NCBI RefSeq assembly: GCF_014641615.1
Contig: NZ_BMIB01000003.1
Coordinates: 248,001-312,000 of the forward strand
Source of the DNA: Filimonas zeae
GTDB lineage: Bacteria > Bacteroidota > Bacteroidia > Chitinophagales > Chitinophagaceae
Direction of reading: 5' to 3'
DNA length: 64,000 bases
The position numbers and the translations under genes are program-made. The notes under the pieces were generated by a model. It made no database searches and was not told the origin of the DNA. It was given only the letters and a program-made list of their open reading frames with translations. Positions 42,201 through 51,900 of this stretch are shown here, one piece after another; the stretch's first letter is position 1, and the number at the start of each line of letters is the position of its first letter.

Positions 42201-42726
42201 GGTATATGGTATAGAGCTGGAAGTGGTGAAGAACCTGGGCTTATTAACGCCTGCACTGCGTAACTTCTTCCTGGGCTCTAACCTGTTACTGGCACAGAGT
42301 GATATTAAAAAAACTGCAGAGCGTTTGGCCAGCTCCAGAGCTATTGACCGCCGTTCGCCTTCTAACAGTCCGCTGTTTGAGCAGGCACCTTACTCTGTAA
42401 ACGTATACCTCAACTACGGTAACCGCAAAGCGGGAACAGATATTACCGCCACGTTTAACATGGTAGGGGAGCGGCTGATACAGGTAAACCTGGATGGTAC
42501 GCCCGATTTGTATTCAAGACCACAGCCGGTGCTGGACCTGGTATTTACCCAGCAATTATTTAAGCGCATACAACTGAAAGGTTTTGCCAAAAACATACTG
42601 GACAAGCCTTATCAGGAAGTATATGCCAACCCCGGAACCGGTGGTAAGTTTTACGGCAAACAATATACCCGCAGAAGCTATAACCGTGGTACGGAGGTAA
42701 TGCTGGGGCTTACTTATACCATGTAA
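39223..42726 (+). CDS. TonB-dependent receptor with STN signalling domain
   Basis: The start is ATG 39223; the frame extends further upstream inside the FecR gene. The 1167-residue protein has a signal peptide (about 1-40, cleaved near TAKAQ), an STN domain (about 42-125; MKELVTIHVTQSNVAAVLEELDKQ), a carboxypeptidase-regulatory-like domain (about 145-225), a plug (about 250-350; ALQRVSGVTITDDKYVAIRG, IVELKTKSIPERQ) and a barrel ending GLTYTM. STN domains contact FecR, so this receptor both imports a ligand and reports it. Unlike the other two modules no SusD follows; instead come unknown and fasciclin-type lipoproteins. It is less like SusC than like the larger outer-membrane receptor group. 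Confidence 0.92.
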   Translation: MNGITGKSRVYTRTGRAMPLMIAGIWILLLTTGVRQTAKAQTYNMKELVTIHVTQSNVAAVLEELDKQSNYSFTYSRATLQKIETGSIDWNKVTLETALNELKKKYHIGFQPVNTTISFFLEKTQEKGDTLNKNVTAKVFPVTGVVKDGATKKPLPGVDVMVQGSRMNSVTAADGSYSVLVKDSGAVLVFSIVGYESRFISAGKNEAVVFLAADDKALTGVVVGARRKINTEVALLNERKNAAIVSDGISAQQMERTASITTTQALQRVSGVTITDDKYVAIRGLGDRSVIGQLNGVRLASSDPDRSTIPLDLVPASLLDNITIYKTVTPDKPADAAAGIVELKTKSIPERQTLSITAQVGMNTQTGGMVNSFYNSDMGFLGNRVKNKDLSADFHNLATQYPNGLGDIQAKIANSRNNPALLAEANRVNGIMHQLDPVMTTRYKTAPVNQVYSVTYGNSLKVFKKHQLGIIAGVNYYSRTTDIYQGELTQWSLYQGALTGNSAIYNPLVIPSYVTPNNINLGKYLGYKENTGTQTLNYGFLGGLAYRFNPQHEISLQYLGSRGAETKATHLAGAYEYIALPGGIASTQYSLRQTQRSLNTFNLQGEHKFSKGNLTPRLSYNLATSNSSQNDPDFRFANLADYKPTGGGTYGVPVPGQPDNVVASEHLYSLVSGYVNGYGPYGIIQADPNGRRFRKLNEDNYNYKADVTVPFKTGKLRQEFKTGVNYLHRKRSYSENVLYLPGSNYSNTGALPLYAVNGNLDRLVGYDRIGIALPGTYNEEGAPRVGGYLYNTQKSPNNYKGYFETRAFYGMLDMHLTEKLRLTGGVRFEMTDIKAAVDTSNVFLDASVTTTDGAGNKVNLVYTEPNSVYKVDYEPFYSANLTYTLNSNMNFRLGYNNSLARPELRELTNVFDFDPFQFALVVGNPNLKNQRTTNYDFRWEWFPSPGEVLAVSTFYKEIENQLTKVFKQNSTGLNARFPEFPAIEFQNDPNKGKVYGIELEVVKNLGLLTPALRNFFLGSNLLLAQSDIKKTAERLASSRAIDRRSPSNSPLFEQAPYSVNVYLNYGNRKAGTDITATFNMVGERLIQVNLDGTPDLYSRPQPVLDLVFTQQLFKRIQLKGFAKNILDKPYQEVYANPGTGGKFYGKQYTRRSYNRGTEVMLGLTYTM

Positions 42727-42752
42727 TTCTGTTACCCGATAATACTTACAAA

Positions 42753-44465
42753 ATGAAGCATAGTAAATATATATATCCTTTTCTGCTGGCAGCACTTACC
42801 GGTGCAGGTGCCTGCAAAAAAAAGCTGGATACTACTTACGATAACCGACCCCAACAGCAGCCGCTGACCAGTTCCAGCACCAGGCTGATAAACCTGGCAG
42901 GGGCAAATGAATTGCAGATAAACGGCCAGAAGCTTACCAGCTTTATAGCACCTGACCGTGAGGGCGGTTATGGCCCGGACCAAACCCGCGGCACTTTGTA
43001 TTTTCCGGATAACGGAAGGCTGGGCGGTTTGTTTACTGTTCCGTTGCAGCTGGTAGATGGGCAGGGCAAAATAAAGGACATTATTTTCAGCACCTTATCC
43101 AACAAAATACAAGCACCGGCTCCAAGGCCTTTTACGGCGCAGGATGATTATAACCATCCTATGGATTATTATTTTACCTGGTTTACGCCCAATAAAGGTG
43201 GCTTTCAGGATTCGCTGTTTGCTATTCCGCGTGAGGTGTCGCCTTCTTCCAACCCGGAGCATTTTAAAATACGCCTGTTAAACCTGGGCTCTACGCCAGA
43301 CAGGTTTCACTCCGGCAATATGTCGCTCACCTGGGCAGATGGTTCTGCCATTGCAGGGTTGGGTGATGTTGCACCCGGAAGTTACTCTGCGTATTTGGAA
43401 ATACCTTTTGGTAGCTATCAGTTTAAAGTGCTGGACGCTGCCGGTAAAGAGGTGCCTGCCAAAGGTTCAGCAGAGATGTTGAATAATATATTGAACCCCA
43501 CCACAGGTACTATGATGTCAACCTCCGGTATAGACGGGGATGCGGGCGCCGGTGGTTTTGCAGATACCTGGTTAACTTACGCACCTGTAAAAAACTATCA
43601 GCCCGGTGGCGTTTATACCATTGTGGTAGGGGCTATGCCCGGCTATGGTATACCTACGGGCGGCCCTGGTGAAACGGTTAGCGCTGTGCTCAACAGCTTC
43701 CAGATTATTGCTGACAATAAAGAAGCTACCAATATTACTTACAGCCGCATGCAGGCAGTAAACGTACTTGCAGGCAAAGAAATCAGCTGGCAGGTAGATG
43801 GAAAGCCGCTGGGTGAAACCCTGGCGTTTGCTGCACAAACAGATTATAACAGATACATTGCCGGTGCACACCATGTGAAGGCACTGGATAAACAGGGGGC
43901 TACACTGGCCGAAGCAGACTGGCAGCTTACACCGGGAGATAACATTACCGCCTGGTTATATGCAGCCCGCGATGGCAAACCTGCCATCAGCTTTTCTGCC
44001 AATAACCTCAGCGGCAAATATTATACAGGCGTTTCCGGTAATGATGGCAGCTATGCAACAGTGCAGGATCTGAACCCGTGGTGGATTCGTTTTATGAACT
44101 TTTGTGCAGATGAAAACGAGGTGACTTTTACCAAAGCGAACGGACAGCATTTTACTACTGCCACCACCAGCCAGGCTTATTCGCATATTCAGCTGGGTAA
44201 GGCAGTGGAAGCCAATGAGTATGTGCGTTTAAGGGCCAATGAAAATATAAGCATACTGGCCTATGCTTCCAAACCGGGTGTTTTTCCCGGTAACTGGCTA
44301 ACGGAGGTAACACCACTCACTGCCAGCCGTTTTATAGCCAATCCGGAATTATATAAAACCGCAAAAAAGCCCAATGCGGAGCCTGGTATTTATACCGTGG
44401 CGCTGGTGGGCAATAGCGCAGCAGGTGAAAAGCCATCCATGATCATTATCAAACACAACAAGTAA
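42753..44465 (+). CDS. Large surface lipoprotein, unknown (possibly DUF4397-like)
   Basis: The 570-residue protein has a lipoprotein signal (LTGAGACKKK, Cys near 23). Segments such as TRLINLAGANELQINGQ, FKIRLLNLGSTPDRFHSG and GSYSAYLEIPFGSYQFKVLDAAGK look like the beta-sandwich domains of DUF4397 proteins (RxxNxxPDAP type), but I cannot be sure. It lies 26 bases after the TonB receptor and 13 before another lipoprotein gene. In position it replaces SusD, so a surface ligand-binding role next to the receptor is possible. Confidence 0.6.
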   Translation: MKHSKYIYPFLLAALTGAGACKKKLDTTYDNRPQQQPLTSSSTRLINLAGANELQINGQKLTSFIAPDREGGYGPDQTRGTLYFPDNGRLGGLFTVPLQLVDGQGKIKDIIFSTLSNKIQAPAPRPFTAQDDYNHPMDYYFTWFTPNKGGFQDSLFAIPREVSPSSNPEHFKIRLLNLGSTPDRFHSGNMSLTWADGSAIAGLGDVAPGSYSAYLEIPFGSYQFKVLDAAGKEVPAKGSAEMLNNILNPTTGTMMSTSGIDGDAGAGGFADTWLTYAPVKNYQPGGVYTIVVGAMPGYGIPTGGPGETVSAVLNSFQIIADNKEATNITYSRMQAVNVLAGKEISWQVDGKPLGETLAFAAQTDYNRYIAGAHHVKALDKQGATLAEADWQLTPGDNITAWLYAARDGKPAISFSANNLSGKYYTGVSGNDGSYATVQDLNPWWIRFMNFCADENEVTFTKANGQHFTTATTSQAYSHIQLGKAVEANEYVRLRANENISILAYASKPGVFPGNWLTEVTPLTASRFIANPELYKTAKKPNAEPGIYTVALVGNSAAGEKPSMIIIKHNK

Positions 44466-44478
44466 ACAGAAGTATTGT

Positions 44479-45663
44479 ATGTATAACCGGTCATTTCTAT
44501 CCTTACTACTCATAGCAGTTCTCGCCGGCGCGGGGTGCCGTAAAACAGATTTTGCGGAAGTAAGCAGCCCCGCTTACCTGAGGGTATTTAACAGCCTCAG
44601 GTTTAGTGCCACGCTGGACAATAAAGATGCGCCGCAGCCTTTTTTAACCATGCTGATAGATCCGCAGCTGGATGCCAACGGCATTCCGGAGAGTGCGGCT
44701 ACCACAGGTGATTTTCTGGAAACACGCGATCAGTGGGCCAGGCCTTATCCGGATGCGGCCAACACAACGCTGTATCAGAAGGAGTTTCCGGGTACTGCTA
44801 AAACGATAGCGGCTCCTATATTGAACGGGTACGATCTCAGCAGCTGGGCACAGGTGCCTTCGGGTAAACACCGTGTAATGTTCTTTTCCCGTCCGCAGAA
44901 TACCACACCATTTTTTAACCTGGATAAAAATCAGCGGGGCGATGTAATGGCAGATACTATGATTGATTTACAGGAGCGCGAAGTGTATACTATGCAGGTG
45001 CTGGAGCAGGATTATCAGACAAAGAAGAATATTGTATACCTGCGTAACGAAACGTTTGTAAAGCAGTCGCTTTCCGATTCGCTGGTGTATGTAAACTTCT
45101 ATAACCTTTCCAGCAACGGATTTTATCAATACTCACCCAATGTGTTACCGGGTAATGTGCTGGCCCGTGATAAAATACTGGATACCATGAACATCTTTTA
45201 CTCCCTGTACAAGTATGTAAGTACCAGCACCAGCACGGCTATAAAAGGCAGCGAGTATGCGCCTATGGGCACCATTGTACGCTCGCAGGAGTCGGTGGTA
45301 AACCCATACCGCAGCTTTCCGCTGTTTGCAGATACGGGTACCAACAGAATATATACCGGTAACGTAGCGCAGCTGTTTCAGTTTATGAAACCAGGTTTTA
45401 CACCTGACAAATCAGGTCTGTTGCAGAGTTTACCCTTGGGGTACTACCTGGGCGTATCGGTAGGGTCGGTGGGAGATAATGTGAATGCCAAAGCCAATAT
45501 TATGGTGAAGGCAAGTGCCGATGTGCGTAGCGGTTTAATTATATCTGAGCGTTCAGGCGTTTACAACCCGCGTTCGTTTGCCACGGTAAACACCATAGAG
45601 TATATCAACAGAAAGGTTTACATCACTACTATTCAACGCAGGTTTGACCCTCCTGTATACTAA
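44479..45663 (+). CDS. Surface lipoprotein, unknown function
   Basis: The 394-residue protein has a lipoprotein signal (LLIAVLAGAGCRKTD, Cys near 19). The first domain begins YLRVFNSLRFSATLDNKDAPQPFLTMLID and resembles the start of the preceding gene product (RLINLAGANELQING), so both may share a DUF4397-like fold. The C-terminal half is Ser/Tyr-rich with no recognisable motif. It is tightly spaced with neighbours (13 bases upstream, 7 downstream), so it belongs to the same transcript and probably the same surface complex. Confidence 0.55.
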   Translation: MYNRSFLSLLLIAVLAGAGCRKTDFAEVSSPAYLRVFNSLRFSATLDNKDAPQPFLTMLIDPQLDANGIPESAATTGDFLETRDQWARPYPDAANTTLYQKEFPGTAKTIAAPILNGYDLSSWAQVPSGKHRVMFFSRPQNTTPFFNLDKNQRGDVMADTMIDLQEREVYTMQVLEQDYQTKKNIVYLRNETFVKQSLSDSLVYVNFYNLSSNGFYQYSPNVLPGNVLARDKILDTMNIFYSLYKYVSTSTSTAIKGSEYAPMGTIVRSQESVVNPYRSFPLFADTGTNRIYTGNVAQLFQFMKPGFTPDKSGLLQSLPLGYYLGVSVGSVGDNVNAKANIMVKASADVRSGLIISERSGVYNPRSFATVNTIEYINRKVYITTIQRRFDPPVY

Positions 45664-45670
45664 ATCAAAA

Positions 45671-46762
45671 ATGTATTGTATGCGTAAATTGAAATACATG
45701 ACAGGTTTTGTGGCAGCTGTGTTGCTGGCTACTTCCTGTAAAAAAGATGATATAGAGCCCCCGGTAGATACTACAAAGCTGCCACGTACCATGGCTGCGT
45801 TTATACAGAATAACTATGACCTGTCGCTGCTGAGTATGGCATTACAAAAAACCGGTTTGCTGGATAGCCTGGCACTGCCCGGGAGTGCTACCTTTTTCGC
45901 GCCGGACAACAATGCCTTTGCTGCCATCGGTATCGGTAGCATTGCAGCTATTAATGGAATGAATACCGATAGCCTGCGCAACCAGTTGCGTTATCATCTG
46001 CTGCGTAACCGGTACTTTGTTTCTTCGTTTCCCTCTCAGATAGGATATAGCTATACATCTGCTAACGGCAAACCCATGTATGTGAGTACCAGTAACCTTT
46101 ATGGTTCCGGTGCGGAAGCCAGGCAGGTGTATGTAAATGGCGCTATGGTGTACACCGGTGCCAAACGGAATATAGCTTTGTCGAATGGCGTAATACACCT
46201 GCTGAGTAAACCGCTGCAGTACAATGAGGGTACCGTGCAGGAATATATTACACGCGATACCAGTTTAACGTTTTTTGCAGCAGCTATGCAGCGTTTTAAT
46301 TTATGGGATGGGCTTAAAGCCAACAGTAAGGTTACTGTGTTTGCTCCGGATAATGCAGCGTTTCGCCGCTATGGCTTTACGCAGGATAGTATTGCGCGTA
46401 TGAACCCCGCAAGCTACCAGGAGCTGGCTTTTGGGGTATACCCTTTGCTGCTGCAGCCCCGCCATATTTTTTCCACCGATTCCTGGCAAATAAAAAGTGA
46501 GCAGTACGGCCCCAACGGCATTTACTTTGGAAACTATGTGGTTACCCCCGATTACGCTTATAATGGTAACAACAACACAGACCAGGCCAACGTATCTGTA
46601 CTTTATTTAGATGTCAGTGGTTTTTATCAGCCTAACGATAAAGGGCCCGCACAGGCAAACTATAAAGGCGGTGCTGCCAGAGGCGCCGACCACCTTACCG
46701 CAAATGGCATTGTGCATGTAATTGACGACCTGCTTTTTTATCCTGAATTACTGAAAAAATAA
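45671..46762 (+). CDS. Fasciclin (FAS1) domain lipoprotein 1
   Basis: The start is ATG 45671 (a second ATG is at 45680); the longer frame begins with TTG inside the upstream gene. The lipoprotein signal is AAVLLATSCKKDD. Two FAS1 domains are visible: about residues 40-190 (LSLLSMALQKTGLLDSL, ATFFAPDNNAF, LRYHLL) and about 190-360 (LTFFAAAMQRFNLWDGLKANSKVTVFAPDNAAFRRYGF, ending GIVHVIDDLLFYP). FAS1 domains mediate adhesion or bind small ligands. The stop is directly followed by the next FAS1 gene with no gap. Confidence 0.88.
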   Translation: MYCMRKLKYMTGFVAAVLLATSCKKDDIEPPVDTTKLPRTMAAFIQNNYDLSLLSMALQKTGLLDSLALPGSATFFAPDNNAFAAIGIGSIAAINGMNTDSLRNQLRYHLLRNRYFVSSFPSQIGYSYTSANGKPMYVSTSNLYGSGAEARQVYVNGAMVYTGAKRNIALSNGVIHLLSKPLQYNEGTVQEYITRDTSLTFFAAAMQRFNLWDGLKANSKVTVFAPDNAAFRRYGFTQDSIARMNPASYQELAFGVYPLLLQPRHIFSTDSWQIKSEQYGPNGIYFGNYVVTPDYAYNGNNNTDQANVSVLYLDVSGFYQPNDKGPAQANYKGGAARGADHLTANGIVHVIDDLLFYPELLKK

Positions 46763-47977
46763 ATGAACTGTATGCGCTATACTATAAAAGCAGCTGCTTT
46801 TGCTGTATGGATGCCGGCGTTGCTGGTGTTGTTACAGCTGGGTGCCTGTACCAAAAAAGACATTATGCCGGAGGCGGTAGGCGAACCGGTACCTTATAAA
46901 GACACCGCAATACGCACGTGGAAGGAGATGATGGATAAGCCAGGTTACACTTTGTGGAAAGCTGCCTGGAACCGCTCTGATATGAACACCCTTGCTGCTG
47001 CTGATAAGGCGGGTGCTTTTGTTACCGTGTTTATGCCCACTGACCAGGCCTTTACGGCCGCTGGCTGGACACTGGATGTGATTAACAACGCCGGTAAGGA
47101 AACATTGGATAGCCTGCTCAGTTACCACATAGCGCCCGGAAAGTATAACCCCGCTAACATTGCTGGTATCCGTGGTAGCGTACAACTGAAAACACTACTT
47201 ACCAATGACGTGGTTATGGGGCACAACAGCAGCCAGCCCTATATCTATAGCCTGTACACAGGTTACCTGAACGATAGCCTTGTGATAAACGGCGTGCGCG
47301 CCGCTAAATGGGGTAAGGGGCAGGATGCTGGTGAAGGATATGTATATACAACAGATGTTGTGCTGCAAAAACCCATGCAAACCATGTGGGAGTATATTGA
47401 AAGTAATCCGGAATTCAGCTTGTTTAAGTCGGCCGTAGAAAAGAGCGATTTTGAGTATAGCATGGGCTGGTCTGGAATGAACAGCCAGATGTACCTGATG
47501 GGCATGCCCGGTTTTGAGTATACGCTGTTTCTGCCTTCCAACAAAGCCTTTGCATTGCTGGGTATTTATACGGATGAAGATGTGCAGAACTATATAAACC
47601 GAAGCCTGCCGGTGAAAGATCCGGATTATGATGAGAACTGGTTTTATGTAAACCCCACTACCTCCATGGACAGCATTCTGATGGCCCACGGCCTGGACGC
47701 CTATTTGTATGGCGGTAGCATTAATTACCCTGTAAGCGCAGCGTATTTTTCCAACGACCTTGTGCAGAACGCAGCTGGCTTAAGCGGCGTGGAAATTAGG
47801 CCGGGCGTTCAGTACAGTAGTGCTCCTGGTGTTATCAATGTGGATTTTAGCGTAGCAAACGGTCAGCCACAGGTAAAACGGCATAAAGCCAACCATACAC
47901 CTATGCCGCTGGCTCAATCTGACATCCGCGTGCTCAACGGTGTAATCCACGTAGTGGATGGTTTATTCATCCCCTAA
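46763..47977 (+). CDS. Fasciclin (FAS1) domain lipoprotein 2
   Basis: The 404-residue protein has a lipoprotein signal (LLVLLQLGACTKKD, Cys near 29). Two FAS1 domains: about 48-200 (YTLWKAAWNRSDMNTLAAADKAGAFVTVFMPTDQAF, LLSYHIAPG, then YVYTTDVVLQKPM) and about 205-404 (FSLFKSAVEKSDFEY, YTLFLPSNKAF, ending VLNGVIHVVDGLFIP). The ATG immediately follows the preceding stop, so translation is probably coupled. Three FAS1 genes in a row suggest a multi-part surface assembly rather than redundant copies, since the three products differ strongly. Confidence 0.87.
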   Translation: MNCMRYTIKAAAFAVWMPALLVLLQLGACTKKDIMPEAVGEPVPYKDTAIRTWKEMMDKPGYTLWKAAWNRSDMNTLAAADKAGAFVTVFMPTDQAFTAAGWTLDVINNAGKETLDSLLSYHIAPGKYNPANIAGIRGSVQLKTLLTNDVVMGHNSSQPYIYSLYTGYLNDSLVINGVRAAKWGKGQDAGEGYVYTTDVVLQKPMQTMWEYIESNPEFSLFKSAVEKSDFEYSMGWSGMNSQMYLMGMPGFEYTLFLPSNKAFALLGIYTDEDVQNYINRSLPVKDPDYDENWFYVNPTTSMDSILMAHGLDAYLYGGSINYPVSAAYFSNDLVQNAAGLSGVEIRPGVQYSSAPGVINVDFSVANGQPQVKRHKANHTPMPLAQSDIRVLNGVIHVVDGLFIP

Positions 47978-47988
47978 AAACAAACTCA

Positions 47989-48969
47989 ATGAAAAGAATA
48001 TTTTATAGCGGTTTTCTGTTAATGCTGCTGGCGGGGTGCAGTAAAGAGAAGGCGGAAAGCAGCGTTTCCCCGGATATTACCGGCCGCCTCAATTTTGTGA
48101 TAGAAGATAACCTGTTTAATTTTTCGTACTTCAATGCCGGGCTCAGCAGAACGCCTTACCGCGTAACACTTACGCAGCCGGGGCCTTACACGGTGCTGGT
48201 GCCGGATAACAACGCCTTTGTGGCTGCTGGCTACGGTAACGAAAATGCGGTGCTTACAGAAAATGCTACGGTGCTGAATAATATGATAGGCTACCAGATT
48301 GTTTCCGGTACCTGGGAATTGAATCAGCTTCCGTTTCGCTTTAACCAGGAGCTTACCTCCGTTACGGGCAGCAAGCTGTATATTACCCGCTGGGTAAAAA
48401 ATCAGGATACCGTGGTAACCATTAACGGCAGCCGGGTATTGAGCTATAATATGAAGGCCAGCAATGGTTTAATACAGGCCATCAATACCGTATTGCAGCC
48501 ATTGGTACACAAAACACTGTCTGATGCTATATCATCAGACCCTCAGTTCACCTACCTGAATGCTGCTTTGCAAAAAGCAGATATGAAAACGCAGCTGGAG
48601 CAGGAAACGCCATACACCGTGTTTGCCCCTGTTAACAGCGCCTTTGTAGCAGCAGGCTATGCTACCATACAGGATATAAAACAGGCAGATGCAGCTACCC
48701 TTAAAAAGTTGCTGCAATACCACCTGTTTGGCGGTAGAAAGTTTGTGTACGATTATATACTGGCTACCGGCCCCACCGATAAATCGGAGCAGGCCATGCT
48801 TTCAGGCAGTAACATAACGGTAAATCTGCTTAAAACAGGCATTAACTACACAGGTATTACTGTAAAAGGAATAGGTAACGCCACGGTTGCCAGCGTTACC
48901 AAACCCAATGTGCTGGCAGGCAACGGCGTGCTGCATACAATTAACCAGGTATTAAAGGAGAACCAGTAA
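47989..48969 (+). CDS. Fasciclin (FAS1) domain lipoprotein 3
   Basis: The 326-residue protein has a lipoprotein signal (FLLMLLAGCSKEK, Cys near 17). FAS1 domain 1 spans about 30-175 (FSYFNAGLSRTPYRVTLTQPGPYTVLVPDNNAFVAAGYG) and domain 2 about 178-325 (FTYLNAALQKADMKTQLEQETPYTVFAPVNSAFVAAGYATIQDI, KLLQYHLFGG, ending NGVLHTINQVL). It sits 11 bases after FAS1 gene 2 and 13 bases before the Oar-like receptor gene. Like its neighbours it is predicted to be attached to the outer membrane. Confidence 0.88.
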   Translation: MKRIFYSGFLLMLLAGCSKEKAESSVSPDITGRLNFVIEDNLFNFSYFNAGLSRTPYRVTLTQPGPYTVLVPDNNAFVAAGYGNENAVLTENATVLNNMIGYQIVSGTWELNQLPFRFNQELTSVTGSKLYITRWVKNQDTVVTINGSRVLSYNMKASNGLIQAINTVLQPLVHKTLSDAISSDPQFTYLNAALQKADMKTQLEQETPYTVFAPVNSAFVAAGYATIQDIKQADAATLKKLLQYHLFGGRKFVYDYILATGPTDKSEQAMLSGSNITVNLLKTGINYTGITVKGIGNATVASVTKPNVLAGNGVLHTINQVLKENQ

Positions 48970-48982
48970 ACCATTATTTGTA

Positions 48983-51900
48983 ATGAAAAGGATTGAGATT
49001 ATTCTATACACACTGTTGTTAACGGTGCTTACCACCGCTGGGGTGTATGCACAGGAAACCAACGGTACCCTCGGAGGCCGCATTGCCGATGAGCAGAACA
49101 AAGCATTAAGCGGGGCTACGGTAGAGGCCGTGCATGAGCCCTCCGGTACCCGGTACGCTACTACTACCGGTGCAGATGGTAAGTTTTACCTGCCAGGCTT
49201 ACGCATTGGCGGCCCTTATACCGTTACGGTTACCATGGTAGGCCGCAACCCCGAAAAAAGAGAGCAGGTACATATACGCCTGGGCGAGCCGATGCTGCTG
49301 AATGTATCGCTGGCTCAGGCCGGTGCTGAATTGCAGGCCATTACAGTTAAAACCGCCAAACGCGGGCCTAAAGCCAATATTTATGGCGCAGGCCAGAACA
49401 TCAGCAGCGCGCAGGTGAGTGGTATGCCTACCATCAGCCGCAGTATGCAGGATATGACGCGTATGGTGCCGCAGGCTACCAAAGACAACTCTTTTGCCGG
49501 TACCAGCTTTCGTTACAACAACGTAACCATTGATGGTGCTACTAACAACGATGCTATTGGGTTTAGTCCTTCTACAGGCGGTATTACCGGTACTTCCGGT
49601 ATGGCTGGCAGCAGCACGCGCACCAATGCTATTTCACTGGATGCTATTGAAGATATGCAGGTGTACCTGGCACCGTTTGATGTGAAAATAGGCAACTTCA
49701 CTGGCGGCAGCATTAACGCGGTTACCCGCAGCGGTACCAATAAAGTTACCGGTTCGGTGTACGGTTTTGGCCGCAACGCTGCTATTACCGGTTCTGATAA
49801 AGCAGGTTCTTTGGGTAAAATGAACAGCAATTTTTATGATTATCAGGCGGGCGCACGTGTGGGCTTTCCCATCATCAAAAACAAACTGTTCTTCTTTACC
49901 AATGAAGAAATTACCCGCCGCCGCGATCCCTCTCAGCTGATAGCGGGCGTAAAGGAAACAGAACAGATTTTAAGCAGCAATGATGCGGAAGCCATCCGCA
50001 GCAGCACACTGGCGCGGTACGGTGATAGCTTTGACCCCGGTACTGCCGGTAATTACAGTGCCAGTGCGCAGAGCTATAAATTCTTTAACCGTATTGACTG
50101 GAACATAGACAGTCGCAACCAGCTGGTGGTACGTAACAATACCATCCTGTCCAAATCTGTCAATATGGATAGCGATCAGCAGGATTTCCGTTTCAGCAGT
50201 ATGGCGTATGAACAGGTGAACAACCAAAGCTCAACCGTGGCAGAATGGAAAGCACGTTTCAACAACCGCTTATCCAACAGTTTAATTGCCGGTTACAGCA
50301 TGGTACATGATAAGCGTACCCCTGGTTCTAACCCTGCATTACCGCAGGTGCAGATTATGGGCCGCACACCCGGTACTACTATTTACCTGGGTACCGACCG
50401 TGAAGCCAGCATTTTTGATATGAAGCAGCGTACCATTGAAATTACAGATAACCTTACCTGGAGAACCGGTAAACATACTTTTCTGTTTGGTACCCACAAC
50501 GAGTTGTACAATATCAACTATGGTTTTGTAAACAGCTGGAACGGCCGGGTAGATTACCTGAGCATTGAAGATTACCTGAACAACAACCCTTACCGTGTAA
50601 GGGGCAGCTATCATTTTAATAATAACGACCGTAATTACATTCTGGCCAACCCGGAAGCGAAGTTTGATGTAAACCTGATGAGTGCTTATGTACAGGATGA
50701 AATTCAGCTGACAGATAAACTGCGTATTACACCGGGTTTACGTGCAGACTATACCTGGCTGCCCACCAAACCGGAGCTGAGTGAGCAAACACGTACTGCT
50801 TTTACTGACAGTTATTTTGGAAATACCTATTCGTATACGCCGTTAAACCGCATCAACAACCAGTACCTGAATACCGTACAGCTATCCCCCCGGCTGGGTT
50901 TCCGGTACGACTGGAAGGGTGATCAGAGCCTGATACTGCGTGGCGGTACCGGCCTGTTTACGGGCCGTATACCTTTTGCATGGCTGGCCTATGCCTATTA
51001 TAACAATGGTATGAACTACGGATCGTTTGATCAGAAGGCAGATGCCAAAGCATTTTTACCGGGTACAGATCCGGTACGCCCTTCTGCCAACGGTATAGCC
51101 GGCTTTATATCGCAGAATGGTGCTGTAGTTAATAACAGCAAAGCCGCACAGGTACAGGTAGATGTGGTGGACAACAACTTTGTAATGCCTAAAGTATGGC
51201 GTACCAATGTGGCTGTAGACTATGCACCTTTATCCGGCTACCGTTTTGGTTTGGAAGCCATCGTTACCAAAACCCTGAAAGATGTGGCTTTTCAGCAGGT
51301 AAATATTAAGGATGATCCTTACTATTATGCCTATGATGTGGAGCGTAAGCAGCCGGTGTACAACGGTACTATCGACAGCCGCTTCTCTAATGCTTACCAG
51401 CTCAGCAATACCGGTAAAGGTTACCGCTACAGCATTACCGCTACTGCCGGCCGTACCTGGCCGTTTGGTTTAAATGCTTCTGTGGCTTATACTTATGGTG
51501 GTTCCAAAGATTTGAGTAACGGTATCCGTAACTCTATGGAAAGTAACTGGCAGCTGAACCAGGCATTAAACCCCAACAACCCCGGCCTGGCATGGAGCAA
51601 TTTTGATATCCGCCACCGCATTGTGTTCAACGCCAGCTACAACAAACGCTGGAACGATACCTGGAAAACCACTGCCACCTTGTTTGCAAGTCTTCAATCG
51701 GGTAGCCCGTTTACTTATGGTGTAGTAAACAACAGCATACAGGGCCTGCCACAGCAGGTGAGCCTGGTGTATGTACCACAGGCAGCAGATGCTATCCGCT
51801 TTTTCCAGGGTTATACCAGTGCAGCCGGCCAAACTGTTACCGCAGCTGCACAGGCACAGGCGTTTAATGAGTATGTGAATGGTAACAAATACCTGAGCAG

